A DNA stretch of 64,000 nt from Saccharomonospora sp. CUA-673 (lineage in GTDB: Bacteria > Actinomycetota > Actinomycetes > Mycobacteriales > Pseudonocardiaceae), in assembly GCF_001942305.1 (NCBI RefSeq), contig NZ_MKKE01000011.1, positions 186,001 to 250,000 of the forward strand, written 5' to 3'. A program made the translations under genes and the position numbers. A model generated the notes under the pieces. That model was given only the letters and a program-made list of their open reading frames with translations. It had not been told where the DNA came from and did no database searches. Shown here in pieces: positions 17,049-26,602 of the stretch. The stretch's first letter is position 1; each line of letters begins with the position of its first letter.

Positions 17049-17863
17049 TCAGGCGAGTGCCGCGCGGGTGGCCTGCGCGGACAGGGGGGAGGCGGCGACG
17101 GCGTCGGCGGCCGACAGGGTGCCCGCGCGCACCGCGTTGCGCAGATCCGCCAGCGCCCGCAGCTGGCCTTGTGCCCGTTGGACGAACGCGGTGTCGACGG
17201 GCTCGCCGTGGCCGGGCACGACGACCCGCGGCGTCCGGGCGAGGATCGCGTCGAGTGCGGCGGGCCAGGAGTCGAGGCTGGTGTCGGGGCCGAACGATTC
17301 GGCCGTGAACGATCCTCCGGGTTCGTGTTCGACGAGGTCGCCGGCGAACACGATGTCGTCGGCGACGACGAGCACGTCGTGGTCGGTGTGTCCGCGGCCG
17401 GGGTGGACGAGTTCGACGACGCGGCCGCCGAGGTCGAGTTCGGCGGTGTGGTCGAACGTGTGGGTGGGTTTGGTGATGGGCGTGGCGGTGAGGTCGTCGG
17501 CCAGGTCGTGACGGCCTTCGTGCCGGTAGCGGTCCGTCCATTCGCGACGGTCCTGGGTGCGTGGTCGGCGAGGGCGGTGCGGCAGCGGGTGTGTGCCCAG
17601 ATGGGGTGGTCGACGAAGGCGGCGGCGCCGAAGGCGTGGTCGAAGTGGGCGTGGGTGAGGACCACGGACGGTGGCAGTGGGGTCACGTCGGGTATGGCGG
17701 CGGCGAGTTCGTGGCCGTGGGCCAGGGAACCGCGCGTGTCGATGAGCAGGCAGCGTTCGGTGCCGACGACGAGTCCGACGGTCAGGTCGAGTTCGGTGTG
17801 GCGGCGCACGAGGATCCCGGGTGCGAGTTCGGACCACTCGGACATCGGGTTCGACACGGTCAT
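17049..17863 (-). CDS. MBL-fold metallo-hydrolase, one frameshift in sequence
   Basis: Metallo-beta-lactamase-fold protein of about 271 residues. The zinc-binding motif is THAHFDH (in VVLTHAHFDHAFGAAAF). After one missing base near 17545 the second frame gives EWTDRYRHEGRHDLADDL, then GRGHTDHDVLVVADDIVFAGDLVE with the second metal ligands, and VVPGHGEPVD. The substrate cannot be inferred. ATG at 17863 is preferred; a later Met (MSEWSEL) is possible. Confidence 0.83.
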
Positions 17864-17910
17864 GCGCGACACCTTGCCGGGTGGGCCGGTGTCGTGACCA
17901 GAGGCAATGG

Positions 17911-17916
17911 CACACT
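17911..17916 (+). promoter_or_regulatory. -10-like box for leaderless rpiB
   Basis: CACACT ends exactly 7 nt before the GTG of rpiB and no Shine-Dalgarno lies between. It deviates from TAnnnT at the first base, so it is weaker than the other leaderless candidates in this window. Confidence 0.3.
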
Positions 17917-17923
17917 TCGCCTT

Positions 17924-18397
17924 GTGCGTGTCTATCTTGGATCCGACCATGCCGGCTTCGAGCTGAAGAATCACCTCGTCGCCCACCTCGAGAAGCAGGG
18001 CCACGACGTCACCGACGTCGGGCCGCACGTCTACGACGCTGCCGACGACTATCCGCCGTTCTGCATCGAGGCGGCCCGCAGGACCGTCGCCGACGATGGC
18101 AGCCTGGGTGTCGTCATCGGCGGTTCGGGCAACGGCGAGCAGATCGCGGCGAACAAGGTGCCGGGTTGCCGTGCCGGTCTTGCCTGGAGTGTCGAGACGG
18201 CGCAGTTGACGCGTCAGCACAATCACGCCCAGGTGATCGGTGTGGGTGCGCGGATGCACAGCGTCGACGAGGCCACGGAGATCGTCGAGGCGTTCCTGGC
18301 CACGGAGGTCGACGACGACGGCCGGCATGTGCGCCGGGTTCAGCAGCTCACCGATTTCGAGCGGACGGGCGAGGCTCCCGCGCTGCCCGAGAGCTGA
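17924..18397 (+). CDS. rpiB: Ribose-5-phosphate isomerase B
   Basis: Interconverts ribose-5-phosphate and ribulose-5-phosphate in the pentose phosphate pathway. The 157-residue product has the RpiB/LacAB opening VYLGSDHAGFELK and the active-site loop VIGGSGNGEQIAANK. This is the mycobacterial variant, in which Glu replaces the catalytic Cys of the E. coli enzyme. The GTG at 17924 was chosen because it directly begins the conserved strand. The stop overlaps the start of the nei gene (TGATG), an arrangement kept from mycobacteria. Confidence 0.94.
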   Translation: MRVYLGSDHAGFELKNHLVAHLEKQGHDVTDVGPHVYDAADDYPPFCIEAARRTVADDGSLGVVIGGSGNGEQIAANKVPGCRAGLAWSVETAQLTRQHNHAQVIGVGARMHSVDEATEIVEAFLATEVDDDGRHVRRVQQLTDFERTGEAPALPES

Positions 18398-19206
18398 TGC
18401 CCGAGGGGCACACCCTGCACCGGCTGGCCCGGCTGCATCAGCGGCGTTTCGCGGGCCGGCCGGTGCGGGTGAGTAGTCCTCAGGGCCGGTTCGCCGTCGA
18501 GGCGCAGCAGCTCGACGGTGCCACCCTGGTGCGCGCCGACGCCCACGGCAAGCATTTGTTCCACGATTACGGCCCGGCCGGTGTGGTGCATGTGCATCTG
18601 GGGCTGTACGGCGCGTTCACCGAGGGCGCGGCGCCGGAGTCGCCGCCGGTGGGTCAGGTTCGGATGCGCCTGGTCGGCCGTACCCATTGGGCCGATTTGC
18701 GTGGGCCGACGAAGTGCGAGTTGCTCACCGAGCCCGAGGCCGACGCGATCGTCGCGCGTCTCGGTCCTGACCCGTTGCGCCGCGATGCCCGCCCGGAGTT
18801 GACGTGGGATCGCATTTCGCGATCGCGCACGTCGATCGCGGCGTTGTTGATGGATCAGAAGGTCCTGTCCGGTGTCGGCAACGTGTATCGCGCCGAGGTC
18901 TTGTTCCGCCACGGTGTCGCCCCGACGATCCGGGGTCGGGATGTCGACGAGGCGTTGTGGAAGGACATGTGGGACGACCTGGTGGTGCTCATGCGCCAGG
19001 GCGTGCGCACGGGCCGGATCGACACGGTCGCCGACGAGCACCTGCCCGAGGTCACGGGCCGCGCGCCGCGTCAGGATCGGCACGGGGGAGAGGTGTACGT
19101 GTACCGCCGCGCCGGCCTGCCGTGTCTGGTGTGCGGGACGTCGGTGGCGCAGAGTGAGCTGGTCGGCAGGAACCTCTACTGGTGTCCGACCTGCCAACCC
19201 ACCTGA
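18397..19206 (+). CDS. nei: Endonuclease VIII-like DNA glycosylase (Fpg/Nei family, Nei1 type)
   Basis: Base-excision repair glycosylase/AP lyase of 269 residues for oxidised pyrimidines. The N-terminus MPEGHTLHRLA supplies the catalytic Pro2 and Glu3; the HT after PEG is the Nei1 style. The helix-two-turn-helix is seen at LLMDQKVLSGVGNVYRAEVL with its conserved Lys and Asn. The C-terminal zinc finger has CLVCGT and CPTCQ. It is translationally coupled to rpiB, as in mycobacterial Rv2465c-Rv2464c. Confidence 0.93.
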   Translation: MPEGHTLHRLARLHQRRFAGRPVRVSSPQGRFAVEAQQLDGATLVRADAHGKHLFHDYGPAGVVHVHLGLYGAFTEGAAPESPPVGQVRMRLVGRTHWADLRGPTKCELLTEPEADAIVARLGPDPLRRDARPELTWDRISRSRTSIAALLMDQKVLSGVGNVYRAEVLFRHGVAPTIRGRDVDEALWKDMWDDLVVLMRQGVRTGRIDTVADEHLPEVTGRAPRQDRHGGEVYVYRRAGLPCLVCGTSVAQSELVGRNLYWCPTCQPT

Positions 19207-19224
19207 TCGCGTGAGCCGCCGCGT

Positions 19225-20445
19225 TCAGAACGGTGGCGGTTCGGGGTCGGGCGCGTCGTCGTCGGTTTCGGGCGATCGTGGTGGCAGGACGGTTTCGCGT
19301 TTGTCGGTATAGGTGACACCGAGCGGTGTGGTGATCGACGAGGTGCCGTGGGTGGGGTCGTAGTCCTGGATCCAGCCGGGTGCGTTCTTGAGTCGGTGGT
19401 GTTTGCGGCAGCGGGGTGCGGCGTTGTCGACGGCGGTGGTTCCGTCGTCTTTGGACCACTGTTGTTGGTGGTCGAAGTCGCAGTGCCGGGCGGGCCGTCG
19501 GCACCAGGGCACGACACACATCCGGTCCCGCACCTCGACGACCTTCCGGATCGTCGAGTTCGGACGATACGACGAGCGACCCAGGTCGACGGGGTTCCCG
19601 GTGGCGGGATCGCACAGCACCTTGCGCCAGATCGACTTGGGGTTGGTCATGATCTCCCGCGCGTAAGCAGCGGGCACCGGCCCGATCCCGTCGATCGACG
19701 CTCCGGTCTCGGACATCGACAGTGCTGTGTCGATCGGCATGTGCAGATAGACTATCGCCGCCGACTGAGGCACGGTCACACCAGGATCGTTGCCGAGCAA
19801 CAGGTCCGCGAAGACATCCGCTCGTAGTTGGTCGAGATTGCGCGACGAGTCGCCCAGGCGAAGCTTGCGAGCCATCGCATCGACCCGCGCGTACGCGGCG
19901 GAAGCAACGTCGGAAGGAAGATCGGCCGAGATCCTCGACTGGGCGTAGACCCCATGGTCAAGCGTGACCTTGCGCCCCTCATGCGCCATGCGAGCGGCAG
20001 CAGTCTCGGCACCAGGATCAACCTTCTTGACGATCTGCGACGCATGCCAAGCCATATTCCGAGGCTGCCACGCCGTCAACGACAACCGAGAAAGCTTCTC
20101 CTCCAACAGCCGATCAACCTCAAGCGCATCAGAATCAGAAACCGGAGCAACCACATTCAACACCCGCTCAGCGCAATACCGATCAACCTGCCCTTCCCGC
20201 ATAGCCTGCAACAGCCGAGGCATCCGATAAGTCAACGCCAGCGCGGTATGAATCCGATCCAACACACCCTGCGGAGACAGTCGAAGCTCAGGCGCCAACG
20301 CCTCAGCAAGCGACCGCCGCTCCAGAGAATCCGACGACGACCTATCATCGAGCGAAGCAAGAAACGCCACCTCAGCAGCATCAGCCCGAGCCCGCAAAGC
20401 AAGCACCGACCGAGCCCGATCAACAATCCCGTCAACATCTCTCAC
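19225..20445 (-). CDS. DUF222 / HNH endonuclease domain protein (13E12-like)
   Basis: Actinobacterial DUF222 protein of about 406 residues with a C-terminal HNH nuclease site: CVVPWCRRPARHCDFDHQQQ followed by NAAPRCRKHHRLKN. Such genes occur in many copies in actinobacterial genomes; their role is unknown. GTG at 20445 is favoured because a TATTAT box ends 7 nt before it and no Shine-Dalgarno exists; an upstream in-frame start at 20514 is possible. Codon use changes inside the gene: the first 200 codons use many T-ending codons (GCT, GAT, CTT), while the HNH part is C/G-ending like its neighbours. This suggests a mosaic origin. Confidence 0.87.
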   Translation of the reverse strand: MRDVDGIVDRARSVLALRARADAAEVAFLASLDDRSSSDSLERRSLAEALAPELRLSPQGVLDRIHTALALTYRMPRLLQAMREGQVDRYCAERVLNVVAPVSDSDALEVDRLLEEKLSRLSLTAWQPRNMAWHASQIVKKVDPGAETAAARMAHEGRKVTLDHGVYAQSRISADLPSDVASAAYARVDAMARKLRLGDSSRNLDQLRADVFADLLLGNDPGVTVPQSAAIVYLHMPIDTALSMSETGASIDGIGPVPAAYAREIMTNPKSIWRKVLCDPATGNPVDLGRSSYRPNSTIRKVVEVRDRMCVVPWCRRPARHCDFDHQQQWSKDDGTTAVDNAAPRCRKHHRLKNAPGWIQDYDPTHGTSSITTPLGVTYTDKRETVLPPRSPETDDDAPDPEPPPF

Positions 20446-20452
20446 GCACCCA

Positions 20453-20458
20453 ATAATA
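20453..20458 (-). promoter_or_regulatory. -10 box for leaderless DUF222 transcript
   Basis: TATTAT on the minus strand ends 7 nt before the GTG at 20445, the spacing expected if transcription starts on the initiation codon. Confidence 0.5.
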
Positions 20459-20609
20459 CCGAACAACTGATCGGACCTCGCCACCCAGAAGCATGACGAG
20501 GAACCATCACGCAAAGTGACCTAAACATCCCCACAAGAAACGACACTGCCGAAGCGAAGCAAGGCACCCCCGTCAACCTCCCCCACCCACAAACCCGCCC
20601 CCGCGAAGG

Positions 20610-20742
20610 GTCATCCCGTCGACCTAAACAGCAACAATCACATTGCAGTCAGGGCGCAACCAACCCCCAAATAGAAACCAAGAACGAAAACCTTGCGCCC
20701 TGACTGCAGTGTGATACCCCAAACGAGAGGTCGAGGGATGAC
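20610..20742. repeat. Nested long inverted repeat (MITE- or REP-like)
   Basis: Two inverted repeats are nested in a gene-free region. The inner arms, 20637-20659 and 20693-20715, are 23 bp with a single mismatch (core GCAGTCAGGGCGCAA against TTGCGCCCTGACTGC). The outer arms, 20610-20625 and 20728-20742, pair GTCATCCC and TCGACCT with AGGTCGA and GGGATGAC. The A-rich 33-nt loop has no ORF. The size and symmetry suggest a non-autonomous mobile or extragenic repeat. No target-site duplication was identified. Confidence 0.7.
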
Positions 20743-20821
20743 ACTTCCCCGGCGGCAACGCCGCCCACCATCCCAGAGACCTGCCCGCCGGCGAGGCACA
20801 TCTCCACCCACGCCCCGAAAC

Positions 20822-20936
20822 GCCAACATAACGACGCGAGCTGCTGACACGACGACGCGAAATGCTGACACGGCGCCGCAGAACGCTGACACGGCGACGT
20901 GAGTTGCTGACACGGCGTCGTGGGGTGCTGACACGG
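20822..20936. repeat. Tandem 21-bp intergenic repeat array A
   Basis: Five full units and a partial one, each 21 bp, consensus GCTGACACGGCGACGNGAAN-T with the first unit starting GCCAACA. Starts fall at 20822, 20843, 20864, 20885, 20906 and 20927. The same unit forms array B at 63504. The array lies 40 bp from the terminator hairpin of gluD. Units are contiguous without spacers. Confidence 0.8.
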
Positions 20937-20975
20937 CCCCCAACCCGCCCCGAGCCCCGCCAAAGCCCCCGAACG

Positions 20976-21015
20976 CAGGTGGGCCCGGATCTCCGGGGAG
21001 ATCCGGGCCCACCTG
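20976..21015 (-). terminator. Terminator downstream of gluD
   Basis: CAGGTGGGCCCGGATCTCC and its exact complement form a 19-bp near-continuous palindrome with a two-base centre, 16 bp past the gluD stop. Confidence 0.85.
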
Positions 21016-21030
21016 GCGGTGCTGCCTACC

Positions 21031-21884
21031 TCACTTGGGCCGAACAGCCTCGAGCTCGGCCTGCTCGGGGGTGTCCTCCATGGCAACCGCCTTCTTGCTG
21101 CGGCGGTTGCGGGCTTCGAGCCAGCGTGCGACGCCGGTGAGGGCGAGGCACATGATGATGTAGATGCTGCCGACGACGATGGTGACCGGAACCAGCGGCT
21201 GGTTGAACTCGATGAGTCCGCCGAGGTAGCGGGCGTAGCGCAGGAGTTCCTCGTAGGTGATGAGGAAGCCGAGCGCGGTGTCCTTGAGCAGCACGACCAG
21301 CTGGCTGACGATGGCCGGGAGCATGGCCCGCAGGGCCTGCGGCAGGAGCACCAGGCGCATGGTCTGGGTCTTGCGCATGCCGATGGCGTAGGCGCCTCGC
21401 TCTGGCCCTTGGGGAGGGAGAGGATGCCGGCGCGGAACACCTCGGCGAGCACGGCGCCGTTGTAGAGCGTCAGGCCGAGCACGACGGAGTGGAACGGTGC
21501 GCCGAGTGCGATGCCGTAGTGGAAGAAGAAGATCATCACCACGAGCGGCACGGCGCGGAAGAACTCGACGATCAGGGCCGCGGGCACGCGGATGAACGCG
21601 TGGTCCGACAGGCGTGCCGCGGCGAACACCGCGCCGAACAGCAACGCCAGCACCGACGCGACGGCGAACGCGCGCAGCGTGTTCAGCATCGCGTCGAGGA
21701 TCCCGTACTGCACCGCCTCGTACTGCAGCCAGATCCACATGTCGGCCTCGAACTGGCCGGCATCGTAGAACTTGTAGATGACGTAGCTCAGGAGCGCGAC
21801 GATGCCGACGACACCGAGCGCCGCGTAGATGTGGTGCCGGGTGCGCGCCTTCGGCCCGGGCAGGTCGAACAGAACGGAGTTCAT
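21031..21884 (-). CDS. gluD: Glutamate-type ABC transporter permease GluD, one frameshift in sequence
   Basis: Second permease of a polar amino-acid (GluABCD-type) importer, about 284 residues. It has five or more membrane helices and the HisM-family loop. One base is missing near 21390, between LPKGQSEA and YAIGMRKTQTM; the restored coupling motif then continues VLLPQALRAMLPAIVSQLVV. The extended C-terminal tail (ARNRRSKKAVAMEDTPEQAE) is hydrophilic. ATG at 21884 overlaps the gluC stop (ATGA), so the two permeases are coupled. Confidence 0.9.
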
Positions 21885-22528
21885 CGGGCCACACTCCAGC
21901 GCTTCTCGAGGTTGCGTTGCAGCAGCGTCAGCGGCGTCACGAGGATGACGAAGCCGAGGGCCACCCACAGCAGCCCGACCATGACGTTGTAGCCGCGCTC
22001 GGACAGGTAGCTCGAGATCGCACCCGCCTCGACGACGGAGAAGCCCGCGGCGATCGTGGTGTTCTTCAGCAGCGCGATCATCGTGCTCATCATCGGCGGC
22101 ATCACCGAGCGCATCGCCTGCGGCAGGATGACGTTGCCCAGGTTCTGGCCGAAGGACAGGCCGATGGCGCGGGCCGCCTCCGCCTGGCCGACGGGCACCG
22201 TGTTGATGCCCGAGCGCACGACCTCGCAGACGAACGCGGCCGTGTACGTGGTGAGTGCGACGGCCGCGGCGGTGAAGTACGACAGGTCGATGATGTCGAG
22301 GAACGGGTACGCGAAGACGAAGAAGAAGAACAGCAGCGTCAGCGGCGTGTTCCGGAACAGCGTCACGTACACCGATCCGGCGCCACGGAGGATCGGCACG
22401 GGGCTGACCCGCAGCATGGCCAGGATCGTGCCCAACACCAACGAACCGATCGCCGCGATGACGAACAGTTTGATGTTGTTGAGAAAACCCGGCCCGTACA
22501 GGTCGAGATTGTCGAGCAGGACGTCCAT
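21881..22528 (-). CDS. gluC: Glutamate-type ABC transporter permease GluC
   Basis: First permease of the importer, 215 residues, with the HisM/GlnP fold: FLNNIKLFVIAAIGSLVLGT, FRNTPLTLLFFFFV, the coupling loop QAEAARAIGLSFGQNLGNVI, and LLKNTTIAAGFSV. A terminator-like hairpin separates it from gluB, which probably lowers permease output relative to the binding protein. Confidence 0.92.
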   Translation of the reverse strand: MDVLLDNLDLYGPGFLNNIKLFVIAAIGSLVLGTILAMLRVSPVPILRGAGSVYVTLFRNTPLTLLFFFFVFAYPFLDIIDLSYFTAAAVALTTYTAAFVCEVVRSGINTVPVGQAEAARAIGLSFGQNLGNVILPQAMRSVMPPMMSTMIALLKNTTIAAGFSVVEAGAISSYLSERGYNVMVGLLWVALGFVILVTPLTLLQRNLEKRWSVAR

Positions 22529-22570
22529 GTTTCCCTCGGGGGAGGCGGTGTTTCAGGGGATGACGCGCGC

Positions 22571-22610
22571 GGCCCTCGGCGGTGATCTTCGCGGATCACC
22601 GCCGAGGGCC
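22571..22610 (-). terminator. Intercistronic attenuating hairpin between gluB and gluC
   Basis: GGCCCTCGGCGGTGATC-TTCGCG-GATCACCGCCGAGGGCC is a perfect 17-bp stem just past the gluB stop. Within an operon this would terminate part of the transcripts and protect the gluB message, giving excess binding protein. Confidence 0.8.
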
Positions 22611-22621
22611 GACGTGGTGCG

Positions 22622-23533
22622 TCAGTAGCGGTCGAGCTCCGGCATCTCGGCCTCGGTGCCGGACTTGCCGAGCGTGGCGTCGTAGATCTCCTGCCAGGTG
22701 CCGTCCTCCATGGCCTCCTGCAGGATGTCGTTGACCTTGTCGCGCAGGGCGTCGTCGTCCTTGGGCAGGCCGATGCCGTAGGGCTCCTCGGAGAAGGTCT
22801 CGCCGACGACCTTGAGGTTCTCGGGGTCCTCGGCGGCGTAGCCGAGCAGGATGGCGTCGTCGGTGGTCACCGCGTCCACCTGGCCCTGGTTGAGCTGGGC
22901 GATGCACTGCGAGTACTGCTGCAGCTCGACGATCTCGCCGCCCGGCTCGACGAGGCCCTCCTCGCGGACCCGCTCGACCGGCGTGGAGCCGGTGACCGAG
23001 CAGACCTTCTTGCCGGCGAGGTCGTCCTTGCCGTTGATGTCGTTGTTGTCCTCGGCGACCAGCAGACCCTGACCGGCCTCGTAGTACGGGCCGGCGAAGC
23101 TGATCTGGTTCTTGCGCTCGTCGTTGATCGTGTAGGTGCCGACGTAGTAGTCGACGTCGCCGTTCATGATGGCCTGCTCACGACCCGCGGACGGCACGGC
23201 GCGGTACTGGTTGTCGCCGAGCTCCTCGGGGTCGAAGCCGAGCTTGGCCGCCACGAGGCGGGCGATCTCGACGTCGAAGCCGCTGTACTCGTTGGTGGCG
23301 CCGGACTTGTAGCCCAGGCCGGGCTGGTCGTCCTTGACGCCGATGACCGGTCCGCCGTTCTGCTGCATCTTCTCGAACGTCGGCGAGCCCTCGACCTCGA
23401 CGTTCTCGGCGACCTCGTAGCTCAGGTCGGCCCCTTCGCCGCCCGTCTCGCCCGCCGGCGAACCCTCCCGGCCGCACGCGCTGAGTGCGATGCCGGCGAC
23501 CAGCAGGCCCGCAGTAACCTTGCGGATCTTCAT
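22622..23533 (-). CDS. gluB: Glutamate-type ABC transporter substrate-binding lipoprotein GluB
   Basis: Extracytoplasmic solute-binding protein (SBP family 3), about 303 residues. The signal peptide KVTAGLLVAGIALSAC ends in the lipobox LSAC, so it is lipid-anchored. Family-3 features include PVIGVKDDQPGLGY, EYSGFDVEIARLVAAKLG, VDYYVGTYTINDERK and FAGPYYEAGQGLLV. ATG at 23533 is favoured over 23539 because it gives a 7-nt spacing from AGGAGA. Ligand is probably glutamate or a related acidic or amide amino acid (inference from operon type). Confidence 0.92.
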   Translation of the reverse strand: MKIRKVTAGLLVAGIALSACGREGSPAGETGGEGADLSYEVAENVEVEGSPTFEKMQQNGGPVIGVKDDQPGLGYKSGATNEYSGFDVEIARLVAAKLGFDPEELGDNQYRAVPSAGREQAIMNGDVDYYVGTYTINDERKNQISFAGPYYEAGQGLLVAEDNNDINGKDDLAGKKVCSVTGSTPVERVREEGLVEPGGEIVELQQYSQCIAQLNQGQVDAVTTDDAILLGYAAEDPENLKVVGETFSEEPYGIGLPKDDDALRDKVNDILQEAMEDGTWQEIYDATLGKSGTEAEMPELDRY

Positions 23534-23592
23534 GTGCATCTCTCCTGTCGAACGCTCGGGCGGCGGGCGCCGCCACGGCTGAGTGAGTGTGG

Positions 23593-24414
<822 letters not shown>

Positions 24415-24454
24415 AACGGTGAGCTGCCGGTTCGACGAGCATGTTCCGGCAACC

Positions 24455-24485
24455 CCGGGATTGAACACCATCAGGTCAATCCCGG
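24455..24485. promoter_or_regulatory. Inverted repeat upstream of gluABCD
   Basis: CCGGGATTGA-N11-TCAATCCCGG is a perfect 10-bp inverted repeat 41 bp upstream of the gluA ATG. A minus-strand TTGACC lies within it. It is a candidate operator for the glu operon. The regulator is unknown. Confidence 0.5.
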
Positions 24486-24606
24486 TGCGCCATTTAAGTC
24501 AAATCGCAATGTCGGGGTCCGCCGTTCGCTCACGGTGCGTGAGGTGACCCCGTTGGCGGGAGAGCCTAGCTACCCGGGGTGTCATCGGCCCAGTGAGGTG
24601 CCTGTT

Positions 24607-24612
24607 TACCCT
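24607..24612 (+). promoter_or_regulatory. -10 box for leaderless miaB
   Basis: TACCCT ends 7 nt before the GTG at 24620, and no Shine-Dalgarno is present. This favours GTG 24620 over the upstream in-frame GTG at 24593. Confidence 0.5.
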
Positions 24613-24619
24613 TGACGGT

Positions 24620-26098
24620 GTGACCCGTTCGTACTCGATTCGCACATTCGGCTGCCAGATGAACGTCCACGACTCCGAGCGGCTCGCGGGCCAACTGGAG
24701 GAGGCGGGCTACGTTCCGGCGACCGAGGGCGAGGCCGCCGACGTCGTCGTGCTCAACACGTGCGCCGTCCGGGAGAACGCCGACAACAAGCTGTACGGCA
24801 ACCTGGGTCATCTGCGCGCCCGCAAGAACGAGAAGGCCGACATGCAGATCGCGGTCGGCGGGTGCCTGGCCCAGAAGGACCGCGGCGAGATCGTCAAACG
24901 CGCGCCCTGGGTCGACGTCGTGTTCGGTACCCACAACATCGGATCGCTGCCCACGCTGTTGGAACGAGCCCGGCACAACGCCGAGGCCGAGGTGGAGATC
25001 CTCGAATCGCTCGAGACGTTCCCGTCGACGCTGCCGGCCCGGCGCGATTCGGCCTATTCGGGGTGGGTGTCGATCTCGGTCGGCTGTAACAACACGTGCA
25101 CGTTCTGTATTGTCCCGTCGCTGCGCGGCAAGGAACGCGACCGACGGCCGGGAGAAGTGCTGGCCGAGGTCGAGGCGCTCGTCGCCGAGGGCGTGCTCGA
25201 AGTGACCCTGCTGGGGCAGAACGTCAATTCCTACGGTGTCGAATTCGGCGACCGGCAGGCGTTCGGCAAACTGCTGCGGTCGTGCGGTTCGGTCGAGGGT
25301 CTCGAGCGGGTCCGGTTCACCTCCCCGCACCCGGCCGCGTTCACCGACGACGTCATCGACGCGATGGCCGAGACCCCGAACGTGTGCCACCAGTTGCACA
25401 TGCCGCTGCAGTCCGGCTCGGACCGGGTCCTCAAGGCGATGCGCCGCTCGTACCGATCCGACCGGTTCCTGTCCATCTTGGACAAGGTGCGCGCGGCGAT
25501 GCCGGACGCGGCCATCACCACCGACATCATCGTGGGCTTCCCCGGCGAGACCGAGGAGGACTTCCAGCAGACCCTCGAGGTCGTGCGGCAGGCGCGGTTC
25601 TCCAGCGCGTTCACGTTCCAGTACTCGAAGCGCCCCGGCACCCCGGCCGCCGACCTCGACGGCCAGCTGCCGAAGGAGGTCGTGCAGGAACGCTACGACC
25701 GGCTCGTCGCCCTGCAGGACGAGATCTCCTGGGAGGAGAACCGCAAGCAGGTCGGCCGCCGGGTGGAGCTGCTGGTCGCCGCGGGCGAGGGCCGCAAGGA
25801 CGTCGAGACCCGGCGCATGAGCGGCCGTGCTCGCGACGGACGGCTCGTGCACTTCACGCCGACCGGTGACGTCGTCGACCGGGCGGTGCGCCCCGGCGAC
25901 ATCGTCGAGACGACCGTGACCTACGCCGCCCCGCACCACCTGGTCGCCGACGGCGATCTGATCAGTCACCGCCGGACGAGCGCCGGCGACAATGCAGAGG
26001 CCGGACAGCGGCCGAAAACCGATGGCGTGAGCCTCGGACTGCCGAGCTTCGGCAAGCCAGCGCAACCGCTGGTCGCAACGTCGACGGGATGTGGATAG
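24620..26098 (+). CDS. miaB: tRNA-2-methylthio-N6-dimethylallyladenosine synthase
   Basis: Radical-SAM methylthiotransferase that adds a methylthio group to i6A37 of tRNA. The 492-residue protein has the UPF0004 domain first ([39 protein letters not shown], giving three cluster cysteines), then the radical-SAM motif [18 protein letters not shown] (CxxxCxxC), then a TRAM domain. A roughly 35-residue tail after the TRAM domain is poorly conserved. It precedes miaA by four genes; MiaA makes its substrate. Confidence 0.95.
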   Translation: MTRSYSIRTFGCQMNVHDSERLAGQLEEAGYVPATEGEAADVVVLNTCAVRENADNKLYGNLGHLRARKNEKADMQIAVGGCLAQKDRGEIVKRAPWVDVVFGTHNIGSLPTLLERARHNAEAEVEILESLETFPSTLPARRDSAYSGWVSISVGCNNTCTFCIVPSLRGKERDRRPGEVLAEVEALVAEGVLEVTLLGQNVNSYGVEFGDRQAFGKLLRSCGSVEGLERVRFTSPHPAAFTDDVIDAMAETPNVCHQLHMPLQSGSDRVLKAMRRSYRSDRFLSILDKVRAAMPDAAITTDIIVGFPGETEEDFQQTLEVVRQARFSSAFTFQYSKRPGTPAADLDGQLPKEVVQERYDRLVALQDEISWEENRKQVGRRVELLVAAGEGRKDVETRRMSGRARDGRLVHFTPTGDVVDRAVRPGDIVETTVTYAAPHHLVADGDLISHRRTSAGDNAEAGQRPKTDGVSLGLPSFGKPAQPLVATSTGCG

Positions 26099-26565
26099 TG
26101 ACCGAGGAACAGCGAGCCGTCCAGGAACTGGGCGAGGACGTCGACTCCACGGTGGAGCAGGCTGCCAAGACGATCGAGCCGGGTCGCACCGGTTTCTTCG
26201 TCGCGGTGGTCTCCTTCGTGGCCCTGGTGGCCGTGCTGCTGCCCTGGGTCGACGGCCAACCCGGCTGGCGCATGTTCTTCGGCGACGGCGGTTCGATCCC
26301 GATGCTGTTCGCCTACACCGCGACCTTCTCGGGCGTGCTGGCCTCGGCCGCGGCGCTGGTCACCCGGCGCTGGTGGCTGGCGTGGGTGTGCACGGTCGGC
26401 TGCTGGGTGTCCTCGGTCGACGGCATGCTCTCGCTCTGGTCGCAGCAGTCCTCGTCGGTCAGCGGCATGCCCGGCCAGGGGCCGGGTATCGGCATGATCA
26501 TCATGTGGATCTGCATGGTCGTGCTCGCCGCACAGTGGACCCGGCTGGCCTGGTCGCGGACCTGA
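26098..26565 (+). CDS. Membrane protein of the miaB-miaA locus (Rv2732c-like)
   Basis: Conserved actinobacterial membrane protein of 155 residues and unknown function. Four hydrophobic segments are visible: FFVAVVSFVALVAVLLPWV, MLFAYTATFSGVLASAAALV, WWLAWVCTVGCWVSSV and GMIIMWICMVVLAAQW. The GTG at 26098 shares one base with the miaB stop, so it is translationally coupled; an ATG at 26089 is also possible. The position between miaB and the DUF349 gene matches Rv2732c. Confidence 0.8.
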   Translation: MTEEQRAVQELGEDVDSTVEQAAKTIEPGRTGFFVAVVSFVALVAVLLPWVDGQPGWRMFFGDGGSIPMLFAYTATFSGVLASAAALVTRRWWLAWVCTVGCWVSSVDGMLSLWSQQSSSVSGMPGQGPGIGMIIMWICMVVLAAQWTRLAWSRT

Positions 26566-26572
26566 CGCCGCC

Positions 26573-26602
26573 CCGCTGACGGGGCGAGCGCCCCGTCAGC
26601 GG
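26573..26602. terminator. Bidirectional terminator between the membrane protein and DUF349 genes
   Basis: CCGCTGACGGGG-CGAGCG-CCCCGTCAGCGG is a perfect 12-bp stem that overlaps the DUF349 stop codon. Confidence 0.82.

Noticed and set aside
19225..20445. DUF222-HNH gene as a prophage or IS remnant
   Set aside because: No integrase, att-like repeats or phage genes are near; the family is a widespread chromosomal one in actinobacteria.
20822..20936. 21-bp arrays as CRISPR or as coding sequence (LTRRREL-like heptads)
   Set aside because: No spacers, no cas genes, no start or ribosome-binding site; the heptad reading is just a 21-bp period translated.
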